Assembly: GCF_025336525.1 (NCBI RefSeq)
Contig: NZ_JAOCZP010000002.1
Span: forward strand, 798,385-862,384
Length of the DNA: 64,000 nucleotides
Reading direction: 5' to 3'
Source: Chelativorans salis
GTDB taxonomy: Bacteria > Pseudomonadota > Alphaproteobacteria > Rhizobiales > Rhizobiaceae
In this document: positions 8,705 through 19,239 of the stretch, one piece after another
Numbering within the stretch: position 1 is the stretch's first letter
How the letters are laid out: every line of letters begins with the position of its first letter
Notes under the pieces: generated by a model
Database searches by the model: none
Told to the model about the DNA's origin: nothing
The model's input: the letters and a program-made list of their open reading frames with translations, nothing else
Translations under genes and position numbers: made by a program

Positions 8705-9043
8705 ATGTTTGTGACACCGGCTTATGCCCAGGCGGGCGCGGGAGCACCCGACATTTTCGTCAGCATCCTGCCGTTCGTGCTGATTTTCGTGATCATGTAT
8801 TTCCTTATCATCAGGCCGCAGCGCCAGCAGATGAAGAAGCGCAACGAGATGCTGGCGGCGGTGCGGCGGGGCGACACGGTTGTCACAGGGGGCGGGCTTG
8901 TCGGAAAGGTGACAAAGGTCATCGGCGACAACGAGCTGGAAGTGGACCTGGGCGGTGGCACCAAGGTGACGGCGGTACGCTCCATGCTTGCCGATGTGCG
9001 GGTCAAGGGCGAGCCGGCCGTCGAGAAGACCGCCAAGAAATAG
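8705..9043 (+). CDS. yajC: Preprotein translocase subunit YajC
   Basis: A 112-residue single-span membrane protein that associates with SecDF and the Sec holotranslocon. A hydrophobic helix at about residues 17-36 (ILPFVLIFVIMYFLIIRPQ) is followed by the diagnostic RPQRQQMKKRNEML and a small beta domain (GDTVVTGGGLVGKVTK). A clear ribosome binding site TAGGAG lies 7 bases before the ATG. It leads the operon yajC-secDF-NDUFAF3-like-NDUFAF6-like. Confidence 0.95.
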   Translation: MFVTPAYAQAGAGAPDIFVSILPFVLIFVIMYFLIIRPQRQQMKKRNEMLAAVRRGDTVVTGGGLVGKVTKVIGDNELEVDLGGGTKVTAVRSMLADVRVKGEPAVEKTAKK

Positions 9044-9093
9044 CCCTATTGCAGGCGGAAGGCCGGGCTTAGGCCCCAACAAAAAGAGGCAGC

Positions 9094-11645
<2,552 letters not shown>

Positions 11646-11646
<1 letters not shown>

Positions 11647-12035
11647 TGAGTGGTGGAGTGCAGATCCGCGCGGCCCATTTTCCGGGCCGCGCCGCAATCG
11701 ACGCCTATGGCAATGGCGGTTTCCGTTTTGCCGAGATGTCCCATCGCGGTTCGATCCTATGTCTTCCCTCCGGCATTCATGGCTGGGCGGCCGAAGACGC
11801 CACGGCGCTGGGCGAAGAGGATTTCGCCCGACCGCTGGCGGAGGCGGACGCCATTGAAATACTGCTGGTGGGAACCGGTAGGGCGCTCTTGCCTCTGCCG
11901 GCCGCACTCCGCGTGAAGCTGAAGGAAGCTGGAATGGCGGTCGAGACCATGGCGACCGGGGCGGCAGTGCGCACCTTTAACGTGCTTTTGGCCGAAGAAC
12001 GCGCGGTGGCCGCGGCACTGATCGCCGTCGATTGA
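11646..12035 (+). CDS. Mth938/DUF498 family protein, NDUFAF3-like
   Basis: A 129-residue small alpha/beta protein of the DUF498 family, whose mitochondrial member is the complex I assembly factor NDUFAF3. Landmarks are AYGNGGFRFAEMSHRGSILCLP, then DAIEILLVGTG and LPAALRVKLKEAGMAVETMATGAAVRTFNVL, which fit the family core. The ATG overlaps the secDF stop (TAATG) and the next gene starts within three bases of its stop, so this is a tight operon. A role in respiratory complex I biogenesis is inferred from the mitochondrial relative; the bacterial function is not established. Confidence 0.8.
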
Positions 12036-12037
12036 GA

Positions 12038-12880
12038 ATGAGCCCGGCCGAGACCGAGGCGCTTGCGATCGTCCGCCAGGCCGATCCCGACCGATATCTT
12101 GCCACCCTTTACGCACCGGTGGCGCGGCGCGGTGCACTCTTCTCGCTCTACGCCTTCAATGCCGAAATCGGGGCGGTGCGCGACCGCATCAGCCAGCCGC
12201 TTCCCGGCGAGGTGCGCCTGCAGTGGTGGCGAGATGTACTGGCGGCGGGCGATCCGGAGGCGGCGGGCGGGCATCCAGTGACGACCGCTCTTATCGAGAC
12301 GATCCGCGCCCATCGCCTACCGGCCGCCACTTTCGAGAACATGCTGGAAGCGCGCATCTTCGACCTCTACGACGATCCCATGCCGAGCCGAACCGATCTG
12401 GAAGGCTATTGCGGCGAGACGGCGTCGGCGCTGATCCAGCTCTGCGCTCTCGTGCTCGATGTCGAGGCAGCGGGACGGACGGCGGCGCTCGCCGGCCACG
12501 CCGGCTGCGCCCAGGCGATTGCCGGCCTTCTGCGGCTGTTGCCGATCCACCGCCGGCGCGGGCAGTGCTACATTCCGCTCGACATGCTGCAGGCGGTCGG
12601 CACCACGCGTGAGGCGCTGATTGCCGGTGAAGACAGGGAGGGCGCGGCGCGGGCGGTTGCCGCCATGACAGCGCTTGGGCGGGAGCATCTGGCGGCTTTC
12701 CGCGAGGGCGCGGGAGCGCTGCCCGGCTCGCTGCGCCCGGCCTATCTGCCTGTAGCCCTTGCCGGTGCTTATCTCGACCGCATCGAACGTGGCGCCGTCG
12801 ACCCGCTGGAGGATATTGCCGCCATCTCTCCCATGCGTCGCCACTGGCTGCTTCTCAGCCACGCCATGCGCGGTTGGTGA
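12038..12880 (+). CDS. Squalene/phytoene synthase-like protein, NDUFAF6-like
   Basis: A 280-residue all-helical protein of the isoprenoid synthase fold. ATG 12038 (MSPAETEALAIVRQADPDRYLATLYAP) is chosen over the TTG at 12032. The first Asp-rich motif of true squalene/phytoene synthases (DXXXD) is not seen; the equivalent stretch reads FNAEIGAVRDRIS. The second region (DLEGYCGETASALIQL) is partly kept. This pattern is that of NDUFAF6-type proteins, mitochondrial complex I assembly factors related to phytoene synthase. No other isoprenoid gene is nearby, and the preceding gene is NDUFAF3-like, which supports a respiratory-assembly role over carotenoid or hopanoid synthesis. Confidence 0.75.
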   Translation: MSPAETEALAIVRQADPDRYLATLYAPVARRGALFSLYAFNAEIGAVRDRISQPLPGEVRLQWWRDVLAAGDPEAAGGHPVTTALIETIRAHRLPAATFENMLEARIFDLYDDPMPSRTDLEGYCGETASALIQLCALVLDVEAAGRTAALAGHAGCAQAIAGLLRLLPIHRRRGQCYIPLDMLQAVGTTREALIAGEDREGAARAVAAMTALGREHLAAFREGAGALPGSLRPAYLPVALAGAYLDRIERGAVDPLEDIAAISPMRRHWLLLSHAMRGW

Positions 12881-12974
12881 TGCCACCCAAGGCGAAGGCG
12901 CCCCATTTCCACCGCCCTTTTTTGCTCTCGAAAGCTGTTTTCCTTAATCTTTTGACGTCCGGGGGAGATTCGCG

Positions 12975-14720
12975 ATGACAGCGCTGGAAGGGAACGCGGG
13001 AACAGGTTGGGGCGCGGTATCCTTGGAAATGCTCGCCGGCCTGCGCGAGGCGGTCTTCCGCTTTCCCGTGGCGACAGTGTTTCTGCTGGCGACGGCCGTT
13101 CAGCAGCACCTTCTGATTGCCGATATCCGCCTCTTCGATCTGGAGGGGCATGGTCGTGCCACCTTCCCGGAGTTTGTCGTGGGGCTGGCGAGCGGTGCGC
13201 TGGCTGCGCTCGCTGCCACGCTCCTTGGTGAGGCACATGGCATTTCAAGGCTAGGGCGATTTGCTATGGCCGTCGTGGCAGGTCTGGCCGCTTTCTCCCT
13301 GGTCGGGCTTCCCTATACTTTCCTCTCGCTGCAATGGGCGTTGATCCTGGCGCTTATCGGCCTCGTCCCGGTCGCCCCGTTCATAGGGCGCGGCGGCAGC
13401 GGTTCATTCTGGATGTTTTCGGCACGGGCCGCCTTCGCGGTCTTTCTCGGTCTCCTGGCACTGCTTTTGCTCGCCGGGGGCATCTCGGCGATTCTCGCAA
13501 GCCTGACGCTCCTTTTCGGGCTCGACGTGCCGGATCGGCTTTACGAGCACGTCTGGGTTTTTACCGCGCTCTTTGCGGCACCCCTTTTCGGCATGGGGCA
13601 ACTCCCCGACCGCTTCGACGAGAAGCCGGGCGAAATCGTCACGGGCTTCATGGATCGCGGTATGCGCGCGCTAGGCGATTTCCTCGCCGCGCCGCTGCTC
13701 ATCGTCTATGCGATCATCCTGCACCTCTATGCACTCAAGATCGCTGTCACCCGCGAGGTGCCTGAGGGTCAGATCGGCTGGCTGGTGCTGGCCTACGGCC
13801 TGTGCCTCTTCGGTGCACTCCTGATCATCAACCCGTTCTTCGACCGGGCGCGGGCGCCGACACGGGCTTTCCTGCGTTTGTGGCCATTCTTCCTGCCCGT
13901 ACCGCTTGCGCTTCTCTTCTATGCGTTGGCTTTGAGGGTAGGAGAGTACGGCATCACGCCAGACCGTTTCCTGCTCGGCCTCTTCGGCAGCGTCATGGCG
14001 ATCGTCCTCGCCCTGCAGCTCTTTCCGCGTCTGCGTGGCGATATCCGCCTGATCGCCGGCCTGCCGGTGGCTGCCCTCATTCTCGGGAGCTTCGGACCGC
14101 AAGGTGCGCTCGGTGTTTCGCTGAGGAGCCAGGCGAGCCGTTTCCTTGAGATCGTGCAAAATCCGCCGGTGGAGGAAGGGCGCGAGAAGGAGGCGCTCAG
14201 TGCGCTGACCTTCCTGGATGGCCATAAGGCGCTTGGGCGTGTGGCACCGGAGGGAACCGAGATCTCGCCCGACAACGCTTACATAGAAACCGCCAAGGCC
14301 TGGCGTCTTAACCCGGCACGACGGTTTTCCGGACCGCGCGGTTTCTCGCTTGCCTTCGACTCCGGGCCTGCCGCCCTTGCGGTGGCGGGATTCGAAGTGA
14401 TGGTGCAGAACTTGGATATCTCCGCTGTCAGCGAGTCTCCGGTTCCCGTCCGTCTGCCCTCGGGGCGCGAGATTTCCTTCAGCCTGAGGGACAACGCGCT
14501 GCTCGTGACGTCGGGCGAGGAGACCGTTCGCTTCACGATTTCGGCGCAAACGGTCGAAGACATGGCGCGGATCGGCGGGGCAGACGAGCCGATGGCGTTC
14601 CCCCTCAGCGCGGACGGCCGCAGGATCACGCTGGTGCCAACCTACATCTATGCCGACATCGACGCACCGCGCCTGACGGTTTTTCAGGGAACGGTCCTGC
14701 TCAGGTCAGCCAATTGGTAG
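12975..14720 (+). CDS. DUF4153 family integral membrane protein
   Basis: A 581-residue protein. The first ~375 residues carry about eleven hydrophobic helices (for example TVFLLATAVQQHLLIA, VFLGLLALLLLAGGISAILA and LLIVYAIILHLYALKI); the last ~200 residues form a soluble domain beginning near LRSQASRFLEIVQNPP. The pattern fits DUF4153, a family of unknown function found in many proteobacteria. GGGGGAGA upstream is a good ribosome binding site for the ATG. The gene is transcribed alone and converges on trmFO. Confidence 0.75.
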   Translation: MTALEGNAGTGWGAVSLEMLAGLREAVFRFPVATVFLLATAVQQHLLIADIRLFDLEGHGRATFPEFVVGLASGALAALAATLLGEAHGISRLGRFAMAVVAGLAAFSLVGLPYTFLSLQWALILALIGLVPVAPFIGRGGSGSFWMFSARAAFAVFLGLLALLLLAGGISAILASLTLLFGLDVPDRLYEHVWVFTALFAAPLFGMGQLPDRFDEKPGEIVTGFMDRGMRALGDFLAAPLLIVYAIILHLYALKIAVTREVPEGQIGWLVLAYGLCLFGALLIINPFFDRARAPTRAFLRLWPFFLPVPLALLFYALALRVGEYGITPDRFLLGLFGSVMAIVLALQLFPRLRGDIRLIAGLPVAALILGSFGPQGALGVSLRSQASRFLEIVQNPPVEEGREKEALSALTFLDGHKALGRVAPEGTEISPDNAYIETAKAWRLNPARRFSGPRGFSLAFDSGPAALAVAGFEVMVQNLDISAVSESPVPVRLPSGREISFSLRDNALLVTSGEETVRFTISAQTVEDMARIGGADEPMAFPLSADGRRITLVPTYIYADIDAPRLTVFQGTVLLRSANW

Positions 14721-14722
14721 CG

Positions 14723-14750
14723 CTTCTTCCCTTCCGGTGAAGGGAGGGAG
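14723..14750. terminator. Hairpin between the convergent DUF4153 and trmFO genes
   Basis: CTTCTTCCCTTC and GAAGGGAGGGAG form a 12-bp stem with two G-U pairs and a CGGT tetraloop. It lies directly after the DUF4153 stop and 8 bases before the trmFO stop. No clear T-run follows in either direction, so it is a candidate bidirectional terminator or 3'-end stabiliser only. Confidence 0.4.
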
Positions 14751-14758
14751 CGGGGCCA

Positions 14759-16165
14759 TTACTCCGCCGCCGCTCTCGCCGCGATGCCCAGCCATTCACG
14801 GCAGTCGGCAAGCGCACGTGCGCTGATCGCACGCTTCTTCGCCAGCGTCTTCTCCTTGCCGCGCAGGCGCTTGCCTTCCACCTTGGGGACCTCGACCGGT
14901 GAAAAGAGCCCGAAATTGACGTTCATGGGCTGGAAGGAGCGTTTTCCCGGCTCGTCGTCGGCTAGAATATGCCCGCCGCTGATATGGTTCACTAACGCGC
15001 CAAAGGCGGTGGTCGGCGGGGGCGGCGCGATAGGACGGCCGAGACGCTCCGCGGCGGCGAAGCGGCCGGCAACGAGCCCCATCGCAGCGCTCTCCACATA
15101 GCCCTCGCAGCCGGTGATCTGTCCGGCGAAGCGCAGGCCCGGCCGTGATTTGAGCTGCAATGTGCCGTCGAGCAGCGCCGGCGAGTTGATGTAGGTGTTG
15201 CGGTGCAGTCCGCCGAGGCGGGCGAACTCGGCGTTCTCTAGCCCCGGAATCATGCGGAAGATGCGCACCTGCTCGCCATATTTCAGCTTCGTCTGAAAGC
15301 CGACCATGTTGTAGAGCGTGCCGAGCGCATTGTCCTGGCGAAGCTGCACGACGGCATAAGGCTTCTCGTCCGGCTTATGCGCGTTGGTGAGCCCCATCGG
15401 CTTCATCGGCCCGTGGCGCAGCGTCTCCGGTCCCCGCTCGGCCATCACCTCGATCGGCAAACAGCCGTCGAAATAAGGCGTGCCTTCCCATTCCTTGAAG
15501 CTGGTTTTCTCGCCGTCCAGCAGGGCTTGCACGAAAGCTTCGTACTCGGCCTTGTTCATCGGGCAGTTGACGTAGTCCTTGCCGGTGCCGCCGGGGCCGA
15601 CCTTGTCATAGCGCGACTGGAACCAGCAGACATTCATGTCGACCGTGTCGAAGTGCACGATCGGCGCGATGGCATCGAAGAAGGCGAGCGCCTCGGCGCC
15701 CGTGGCCGCGCGGATAGCCTCGGCAAGGGAGGGTGCGGTGAGGGGGCCGGTGGCGATAATCGCCTGGTCCCATTCGGCCGGCGGCAGTCCGCCTACCTCC
15801 TCGCGCACGACCGTAATCAGCGGATGTGCCTCGATGGCGCGGGTGACGGCTTGCGAAAAACCCTCACGGTCGACTGCAAGCGCGCCACCGGCCGGCACCT
15901 GGCTGGCATCGCCCGCGCGCATGATCAACGAGCCGGCCAGCCGCATTTCGGCATGTAGAAGGCCGACCGCATTCGTCTCGGCGTCGTCGGAGCGGAAGGA
16001 GTTGGAGCAGACGAGCTCGGCGAGGCCGTCCGTCTTGTGCGCATCCGTGCCGCGCACGGGGCGCATCTCGTGCAGGATGACGGGCACGCCGGCCTCGGCC
16101 GCCTGCCAGGCGGCTTCCGAGCCCGCAAGCCCGCCGCCGATCACGTGAATGGGTGCATGTGTCAT
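14759..16165 (-). CDS. trmFO: Methylenetetrahydrofolate-tRNA-(uracil-54-C5)-methyltransferase TrmFO
   Basis: A 468-residue flavoenzyme that makes ribothymidine at position 54 of tRNA with methylene-tetrahydrofolate as carbon donor, unlike the SAM-dependent TrmA. The FAD-binding motif [20 protein letters not shown] opens the protein, followed by [24 protein letters not shown] and CPMNKAEYE, all hallmark TrmFO segments. [16 protein letters not shown] lies near the C-terminal end. ATG 16165 is chosen because the glycine-rich motif follows at once ([12 protein letters not shown]); the frame runs on upstream to 16270 without family features. Confidence 0.94.
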   Translation of the reverse strand: MTHAPIHVIGGGLAGSEAAWQAAEAGVPVILHEMRPVRGTDAHKTDGLAELVCSNSFRSDDAETNAVGLLHAEMRLAGSLIMRAGDASQVPAGGALAVDREGFSQAVTRAIEAHPLITVVREEVGGLPPAEWDQAIIATGPLTAPSLAEAIRAATGAEALAFFDAIAPIVHFDTVDMNVCWFQSRYDKVGPGGTGKDYVNCPMNKAEYEAFVQALLDGEKTSFKEWEGTPYFDGCLPIEVMAERGPETLRHGPMKPMGLTNAHKPDEKPYAVVQLRQDNALGTLYNMVGFQTKLKYGEQVRIFRMIPGLENAEFARLGGLHRNTYINSPALLDGTLQLKSRPGLRFAGQITGCEGYVESAAMGLVAGRFAAAERLGRPIAPPPPTTAFGALVNHISGGHILADDEPGKRSFQPMNVNFGLFSPVEVPKVEGKRLRGKEKTLAKKRAISARALADCREWLGIAARAAAE

Positions 16166-16262
16166 GGCGCCGAGATAGGGTGAAGTGGGCGCGAATGCAA
16201 CGAAAACCGGGTTGCGGCGTTGATTTGCGGCTGTGGCGGGAGGCCTCGGTTTGGCGGGTCGC

Positions 16263-16838
16263 ATGCACATACGAGAATCGGTTCTCGCGCTGCTTTTCGC
16301 GGCGGCTGTCGTGCCGGGCGCGGAAGCGATGTCCGTGCCTTCACATATTTACGTCTGCAGTGGCTACGGCTGTGCCTACAAGACCCGTCTTGTGATTACC
16401 GACCAGATGCGCCAGCGTTTCGTCGCGATCATGCGCGGCGGGCATGGCTCCGCCGCTGAGGAGCAGGCGGCGATTGCCAAAGCGGTCCAGTATTTCGAAG
16501 AGCTGGTGACGAAGACAATAGGCGTTGCCGACAAACCGAAGGGAGAAATCGGCGGGGCGCGTGTGAAGGGACAGATGGACTGTATCGACGAATCGACCAA
16601 TACGCGCGTCTTGCTTGACCTTCTCGACCGCCTGAAGCTCTTGCGTCATCATCGGGTGGAGGGAAACGCCTCGCGCGGGTTCTTCCTCGACCAGCGCTAT
16701 CCGCACGCGACTGCCGTCATCAAGGCGCCGGACGGAACGCGCTGGGCGGTCGACAGCTGGTACGAGCCCGCAGGAGGTCCTCCAGACATCATGCCGCTTG
16801 AGCGCTGGCGCCAGCGTGGTGTGTTGGGAGAGCGTTAG
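16263..16838 (+). CDS. Secreted hypothetical protein with a transglutaminase-like Cys-His-Asp triad
   Basis: A 191-residue protein. ATG 16263 gives a good signal peptide ([22 protein letters not shown]); an in-frame ATG at 16233 would add ten poor residues. I do not recognise a named family. Visible are MDCIDES with Cys 107, YPHATAVI with His 148 and WAVDSW with Asp 164. Order, spacing and context (Cys at a helix start, His and Asp on successive strands) are those of transglutaminase-like/papain-fold hydrolases. It may therefore be a periplasmic thiol hydrolase or peptidase; this is inference. An early Cys pair (VCSGYGC) could form a disulfide. The first small-RNA hairpin follows within 20 bases of its stop. 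Confidence 0.75.
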   Translation: MHIRESVLALLFAAAVVPGAEAMSVPSHIYVCSGYGCAYKTRLVITDQMRQRFVAIMRGGHGSAAEEQAAIAKAVQYFEELVTKTIGVADKPKGEIGGARVKGQMDCIDESTNTRVLLDLLDRLKLLRHHRVEGNASRGFFLDQRYPHATAVIKAPDGTRWAVDSWYEPAGGPPDIMPLERWRQRGVLGER

Positions 16839-16843
16839 AAGGG

Positions 16844-16886
16844 AAGAAAAAACAACACCCGCCGGGGGAGGAGGTCCGGCGGGTGT
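16844..16886 (-). terminator. Rho-independent terminator ending the DUF1127-sRNA transcript
   Basis: On the minus strand the 11-bp GC-rich stem at 16855-16886 is followed by TGTTTTTTCTT. On the plus strand the same stem is followed by TCGTTTT and may also end the transcript of the secreted-protein gene at 16263. The stem doubles as the last small-RNA hairpin. Confidence 0.75.
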
Positions 16887-16968
16887 CGTTTTGGTGACCG
16901 GCGATCGGGAGGAGGTGAAGGCCGGTCGCATCCGTCAGGGTTGGGAGGAGGTAACCCTGGCGAAATTC
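16845..16968 (-). ncRNA. Triple-hairpin small RNA locus with CCUCCUCCC loops (CcsR/cuckoo-RNA type)
   Basis: Three hairpins lie one after another, read on the minus strand. The first (16936-16959) has a 7-bp stem. The second (16896-16927) has a 7-bp stem and a wider loop. The third (16855-16886) has a perfect 11-bp stem followed by a T-rich run. Each displays ACCTCCTCCC in the loop (16943-16952, 16907-16916, 16866-16875). The motif is complementary to strong Shine-Dalgarno sequences. Series of such RNAs behind a DUF1127 gene are known as CcsR1-4 in Rhodobacter sphaeroides and as the cuckoo RNA family across alphaproteobacteria. The array starts about 15 bases after the DUF1127 stop, so co-transcription and processing are likely. 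The fold is read by eye. Confidence 0.8.
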
Positions 16969-16975
16969 GTGTTCG

Positions 16976-17116
16976 TTAGAGAGACTTGCGCGCCACGAAC
17001 GGGATGTCGCCACGGGCGATGCCGAGGTCGTTCAGCTCGCGGGTGGAAAGGCGGCTCAGTTCGTTAACCGTCTGCCGGTAGCGGCGCCAGTTACGGTAGT
17101 TGCGGATCAGGTTCAT
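16976..17116 (-). CDS. DUF1127 small arginine-rich protein
   Basis: A 46-residue protein, MNLIRNYRNWRRYRQTVNEL at its start, then LSRLSTRELNDLGIARGDIP. The helical, Arg-rich N-terminus and the STRELNDLGIARGDI signature are diagnostic of DUF1127 (YjiS-like). In Rhodobacter sphaeroides the related protein CcaF1 binds RNA and takes part in maturation and turnover of the CcsR small RNAs encoded just downstream; the same arrangement is seen here. The gene lies on the minus strand, with the three CCTCCTCCC hairpins behind it. A heat-shock-like promoter candidate lies upstream at 17169-17198. Confidence 0.9.
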   Translation of the reverse strand: MNLIRNYRNWRRYRQTVNELSRLSTRELNDLGIARGDIPFVARKSL

Positions 17117-17168
17117 CGTCTTGCTCGCTCTGTGTTCGTCTTGGTTCGTTCAACCATCTTGTGAGCGA

Positions 17169-17198
17169 GAGATAGGCTCGTTCGTCACGCATCGGAAG
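17169..17198 (-). promoter_or_regulatory. Candidate RpoH-type promoter for DUF1127 and the small RNAs
   Basis: On the minus strand CTTC (17198-17195) is followed after 18 bases by CCTATCTCTC (from 17176 downward). The alphaproteobacterial heat-shock sigma consensus is about CTTG-N17/18-CYTATNTNNG, so one base differs in each box. Transcription would start near 17162, about 45 bases before the DUF1127 ATG. The related Rhodobacter locus is controlled by RpoH-type sigma factors, which fits, but the match is imperfect. Confidence 0.35.
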
Positions 17199-17216
17199 AG
17201 CTAATGTTGCATAGCA

Positions 17217-17237
17217 GCAATGCGTATTGTGCATTGC
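17217..17237. promoter_or_regulatory. Inverted repeat upstream of the DUF1127 gene
   Basis: GCAATGC (17217-17223) and GCATTGC (17231-17237) form a perfect 7-bp inverted repeat around GTATTGT. It lies about 100 bases upstream of the DUF1127 start. It could be an operator or a hairpin in a longer leader. The rest of the 421-base spacer 17117-17537 holds promoters for DUF1127 (leftward) and tRNA-Leu (rightward) and no further gene that I can see. Confidence 0.3.
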
Positions 17238-17476
17238 ATCATCAATAAGCCACGGGCTTGTCACAATATGCGGTTCGTCCGCCATCTTTGTTTAAAAAAC
17301 ATTGGCCGATCAGGGCATTGGACGATCCCGCCGGCGATTGCGGTGTGCTTCTCAGTTCACGAACGTGCTGCGGACCCTCGCCGATCTGTAGACGTAGGGG
17401 GGCAGCTGTGGAACGGGACCGCCGTTCAACCTAAGCGTTCGCAGCGCTGAAGAAGCCGAATGCGGGCAAATTTCCT

Positions 17477-17504
17477 TTGATCACCCAGGCTCAAGTGATA
17501 TAGA
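17477..17504 (+). promoter_or_regulatory. Candidate housekeeping promoter for tRNA-Leu
   Basis: TTGATC (17477-17482) and TATAGA (17499-17504) are separated by 16 bases. The boxes match four or more bases of the sigma-70 hexamers, and transcription would begin about 25 bases before the mature tRNA 5' end, a normal leader length. Confidence 0.45.
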
Positions 17505-17537
17505 ACCCGCGCTTTCGGGAGCGTCGGCTTTCGGAAA

Positions 17538-17622
17538 GCGGGTGTGGTGGAACTGGTAGACACGCAGGATTTAGGTTCCTGTGGCGCAAGCCGTGGGGGT
17601 TCAAGTCCCTCCACCCGCACCA
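17538..17622 (+). tRNA. tRNA-Leu (anticodon TAG)
   Basis: An 85-base class II tRNA with the CCA end encoded. The acceptor stem GCGGGTG pairs with CACCCGC. The D arm contains TGGTAGAC. The anticodon stem CAGGA/TCCTG encloses loop TTTAGGT with anticodon TAG (reads CUA and probably CUN). The long variable arm (TGGCGCAAGCCGT) is typical of tRNA-Leu. GGTTCAAGTCC forms the T arm. It lies 84 bases upstream of trigger factor. Confidence 0.95.
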
Positions 17623-17706
17623 GGCCACCCCGGAAAAGATCTTTCGGCAGGCTGAGCGGTGATACGCCGTCGGGCAGCGGCGCTGAATGAACACAAAGGT
17701 TTTATG

Positions 17707-19161
17707 ATGCAGGTTAGCGAGACACTCAATTCAGGTCTGAAGCGCGAGATCAAGGTCACCGTGCCGGCCAAGGACATGGAAGCCCGGCTGATGGAGCGGC
17801 TGGAGGATGCGAAGAACAAGGTGCGGCTGAAGGGCTTTCGCCCCGGCAAGGTGCCGTTGCAGCATCTGCGCCGCATGTACGGCAAGTCCTTCATGGCCGA
17901 GGTGGTCAACGAGATCCTGTCCGATTCCTCCAAGTCCATCATCGAGGATCGCGGCGAGAAGCCGGCCATGCAGCCGGAAATCTCCATGACCGAGAATGAG
18001 AAGGAGGCCGAGAAGGTTCTTGCCGGCGCCGCCGATTTCGAGTTCTCCATGAGCTACGAGATCATTCCGCCGATTGAGATCAAGGACCTCGCCGACATCA
18101 AGATCACTCGGCCGGTCTACGACGTGCCGGACGAGGAGGTCGAGGAGCAGGTCAAGCGCGTGGCCGATTCCGTGCGCACCTATGAGCCGAAGGACGGCAA
18201 GGCGGAAGAGAACGACAAGGTCACCATCGACTACGCCGGCAAGGTGGACGGCGAGCTGTTCGAGGGCGGTTCGGCAACCGACTCGGAACTCGTGATCGGC
18301 CACAACCAGTTCATCCCCGGTTTCGAGGAGCAGCTGGTCGGGCTGAAGGCGGGCGACAAGAAGACCATCAAGGTGACGTTCCCGGCCGAATATGCCGCCC
18401 AGCACCTGGCCGGCAAGGAGGCCGAGTTCGACATCACCGTAAAGCAGGTGGCCGGGGCGGAAGAGCTGGTGATCGACGACGAGCTGGCGAAGAAGCTGGG
18501 TCTGGAATCTGCCGAGAAGCTGCGCGAGATCATCCGTGGCCAGCTTGAAAACCAGTTCGGCCAGGTTACCCGCCAGAAGGCCAAGCGCCAGCTTCTCGAT
18601 GCGCTGGACGAGACCTACAAGTTCGAGGCGCCCTCGAAGCTGGTGGATGCCGAGTTCGACAACATCTGGGCACAGGTGACCCGCGACCTCGAGCAGGCGA
18701 ACCGCACGTTCGAGGACGAGGACACCACCGAGGAAGAAGCGCGGGAAGAGTACCGCAAGCTCGCCGAGCGCCGTGTGCGGCTCGGCCTCGTTCTGGCGCA
18801 GATCGGTGAAGAGGCGAAGGTCGAGGTCGGTGAAGACGAGATGCAGCGGGCGCTGATCGAATCGATCCGCCGCTATCCGCAGCATCAGCAGCAGGAAATC
18901 TATGACTTCTACCGCCAGAACCCGCAGGCGCTGGCCAGCATCCGCGCTCCGTTGTTCGAGGAGAAGGTGGTCGACCACCTGCTCACCCAGATCGACGTCA
19001 CCGACAAGAAGGTGAGCCGAGAGGAGCTTCTGGCGGACGACGAGGACGAGGCGGAAACGCCGAAGCCGGCGGCCGAGAAAAAGGCCGCGCCGAAGAAGAA
19101 GGCGGCGCCTAAGAAAGCTGCACCCAAGAAGGCGGCAGACAAGAAGGCTGAGGCAGAATAG
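17707..19161 (+). CDS. tig: Trigger factor, ribosome-bound chaperone
   Basis: A 484-residue chaperone that sits at the ribosome exit tunnel. ATG 17707 gives the conserved [15 protein letters not shown]; another ATG lies immediately before at 17704. The ribosome-binding signature GFRPGKVP is near residue 44. The FKBP-type prolyl isomerase domain covers about residues 155-245 ([32 protein letters not shown]). The helical C-terminal cradle runs to about 440. A Lys/Ala/Pro low-complexity tail ([13 protein letters not shown]) ends the protein, as in related alphaproteobacteria. It stands alone behind tRNA-Leu and ends in a strong terminator. Confidence 0.95.
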   Translation: MQVSETLNSGLKREIKVTVPAKDMEARLMERLEDAKNKVRLKGFRPGKVPLQHLRRMYGKSFMAEVVNEILSDSSKSIIEDRGEKPAMQPEISMTENEKEAEKVLAGAADFEFSMSYEIIPPIEIKDLADIKITRPVYDVPDEEVEEQVKRVADSVRTYEPKDGKAEENDKVTIDYAGKVDGELFEGGSATDSELVIGHNQFIPGFEEQLVGLKAGDKKTIKVTFPAEYAAQHLAGKEAEFDITVKQVAGAEELVIDDELAKKLGLESAEKLREIIRGQLENQFGQVTRQKAKRQLLDALDETYKFEAPSKLVDAEFDNIWAQVTRDLEQANRTFEDEDTTEEEAREEYRKLAERRVRLGLVLAQIGEEAKVEVGEDEMQRALIESIRRYPQHQQQEIYDFYRQNPQALASIRAPLFEEKVVDHLLTQIDVTDKKVSREELLADDEDEAETPKPAAEKKAAPKKKAAPKKAAPKKAADKKAEAE

Positions 19162-19199
19162 ACCTGCCGGCTGTCGTCAGCGGCGGTGTGACGAAACAA

Positions 19200-19235
19200 G
19201 AAGGCCCTCGGTCACCAGCCGGGGGCCTTCTCTTT
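19200..19235. terminator. Bidirectional terminator between tig and the M23 peptidase gene
   Basis: GAAGGCCCTCGG and CCGGGGGCCTTC form a 12-bp stem with one G-U pair around a 7-base loop, followed by TCTTTT. It lies between two convergent genes, 38 bases after the tig stop and just before the stop of the minus-strand peptidase gene. Confidence 0.8.
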
Positions 19236-19239
19236 TCGC

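Noticed and set aside
8492..9082. Upstream extension of the DUF815 ATPase frame over yajC
   Set aside because: The extra 197 residues have no family sequence and run antisense to the clear yajC gene.
12038..12880. Carotenoid or hopanoid synthesis gene
   Set aside because: The first Asp-rich catalytic motif is missing, no other isoprenoid genes are adjacent, and the neighbour is NDUFAF3-like.
16845..16968. GGGAGGAGGT repeats read on the plus strand as ribosome binding sites of small genes
   Set aside because: No plus-strand open frames follow them; the inverted-repeat stems, the T-run on the minus strand and the DUF1127 context favour a minus-strand RNA.
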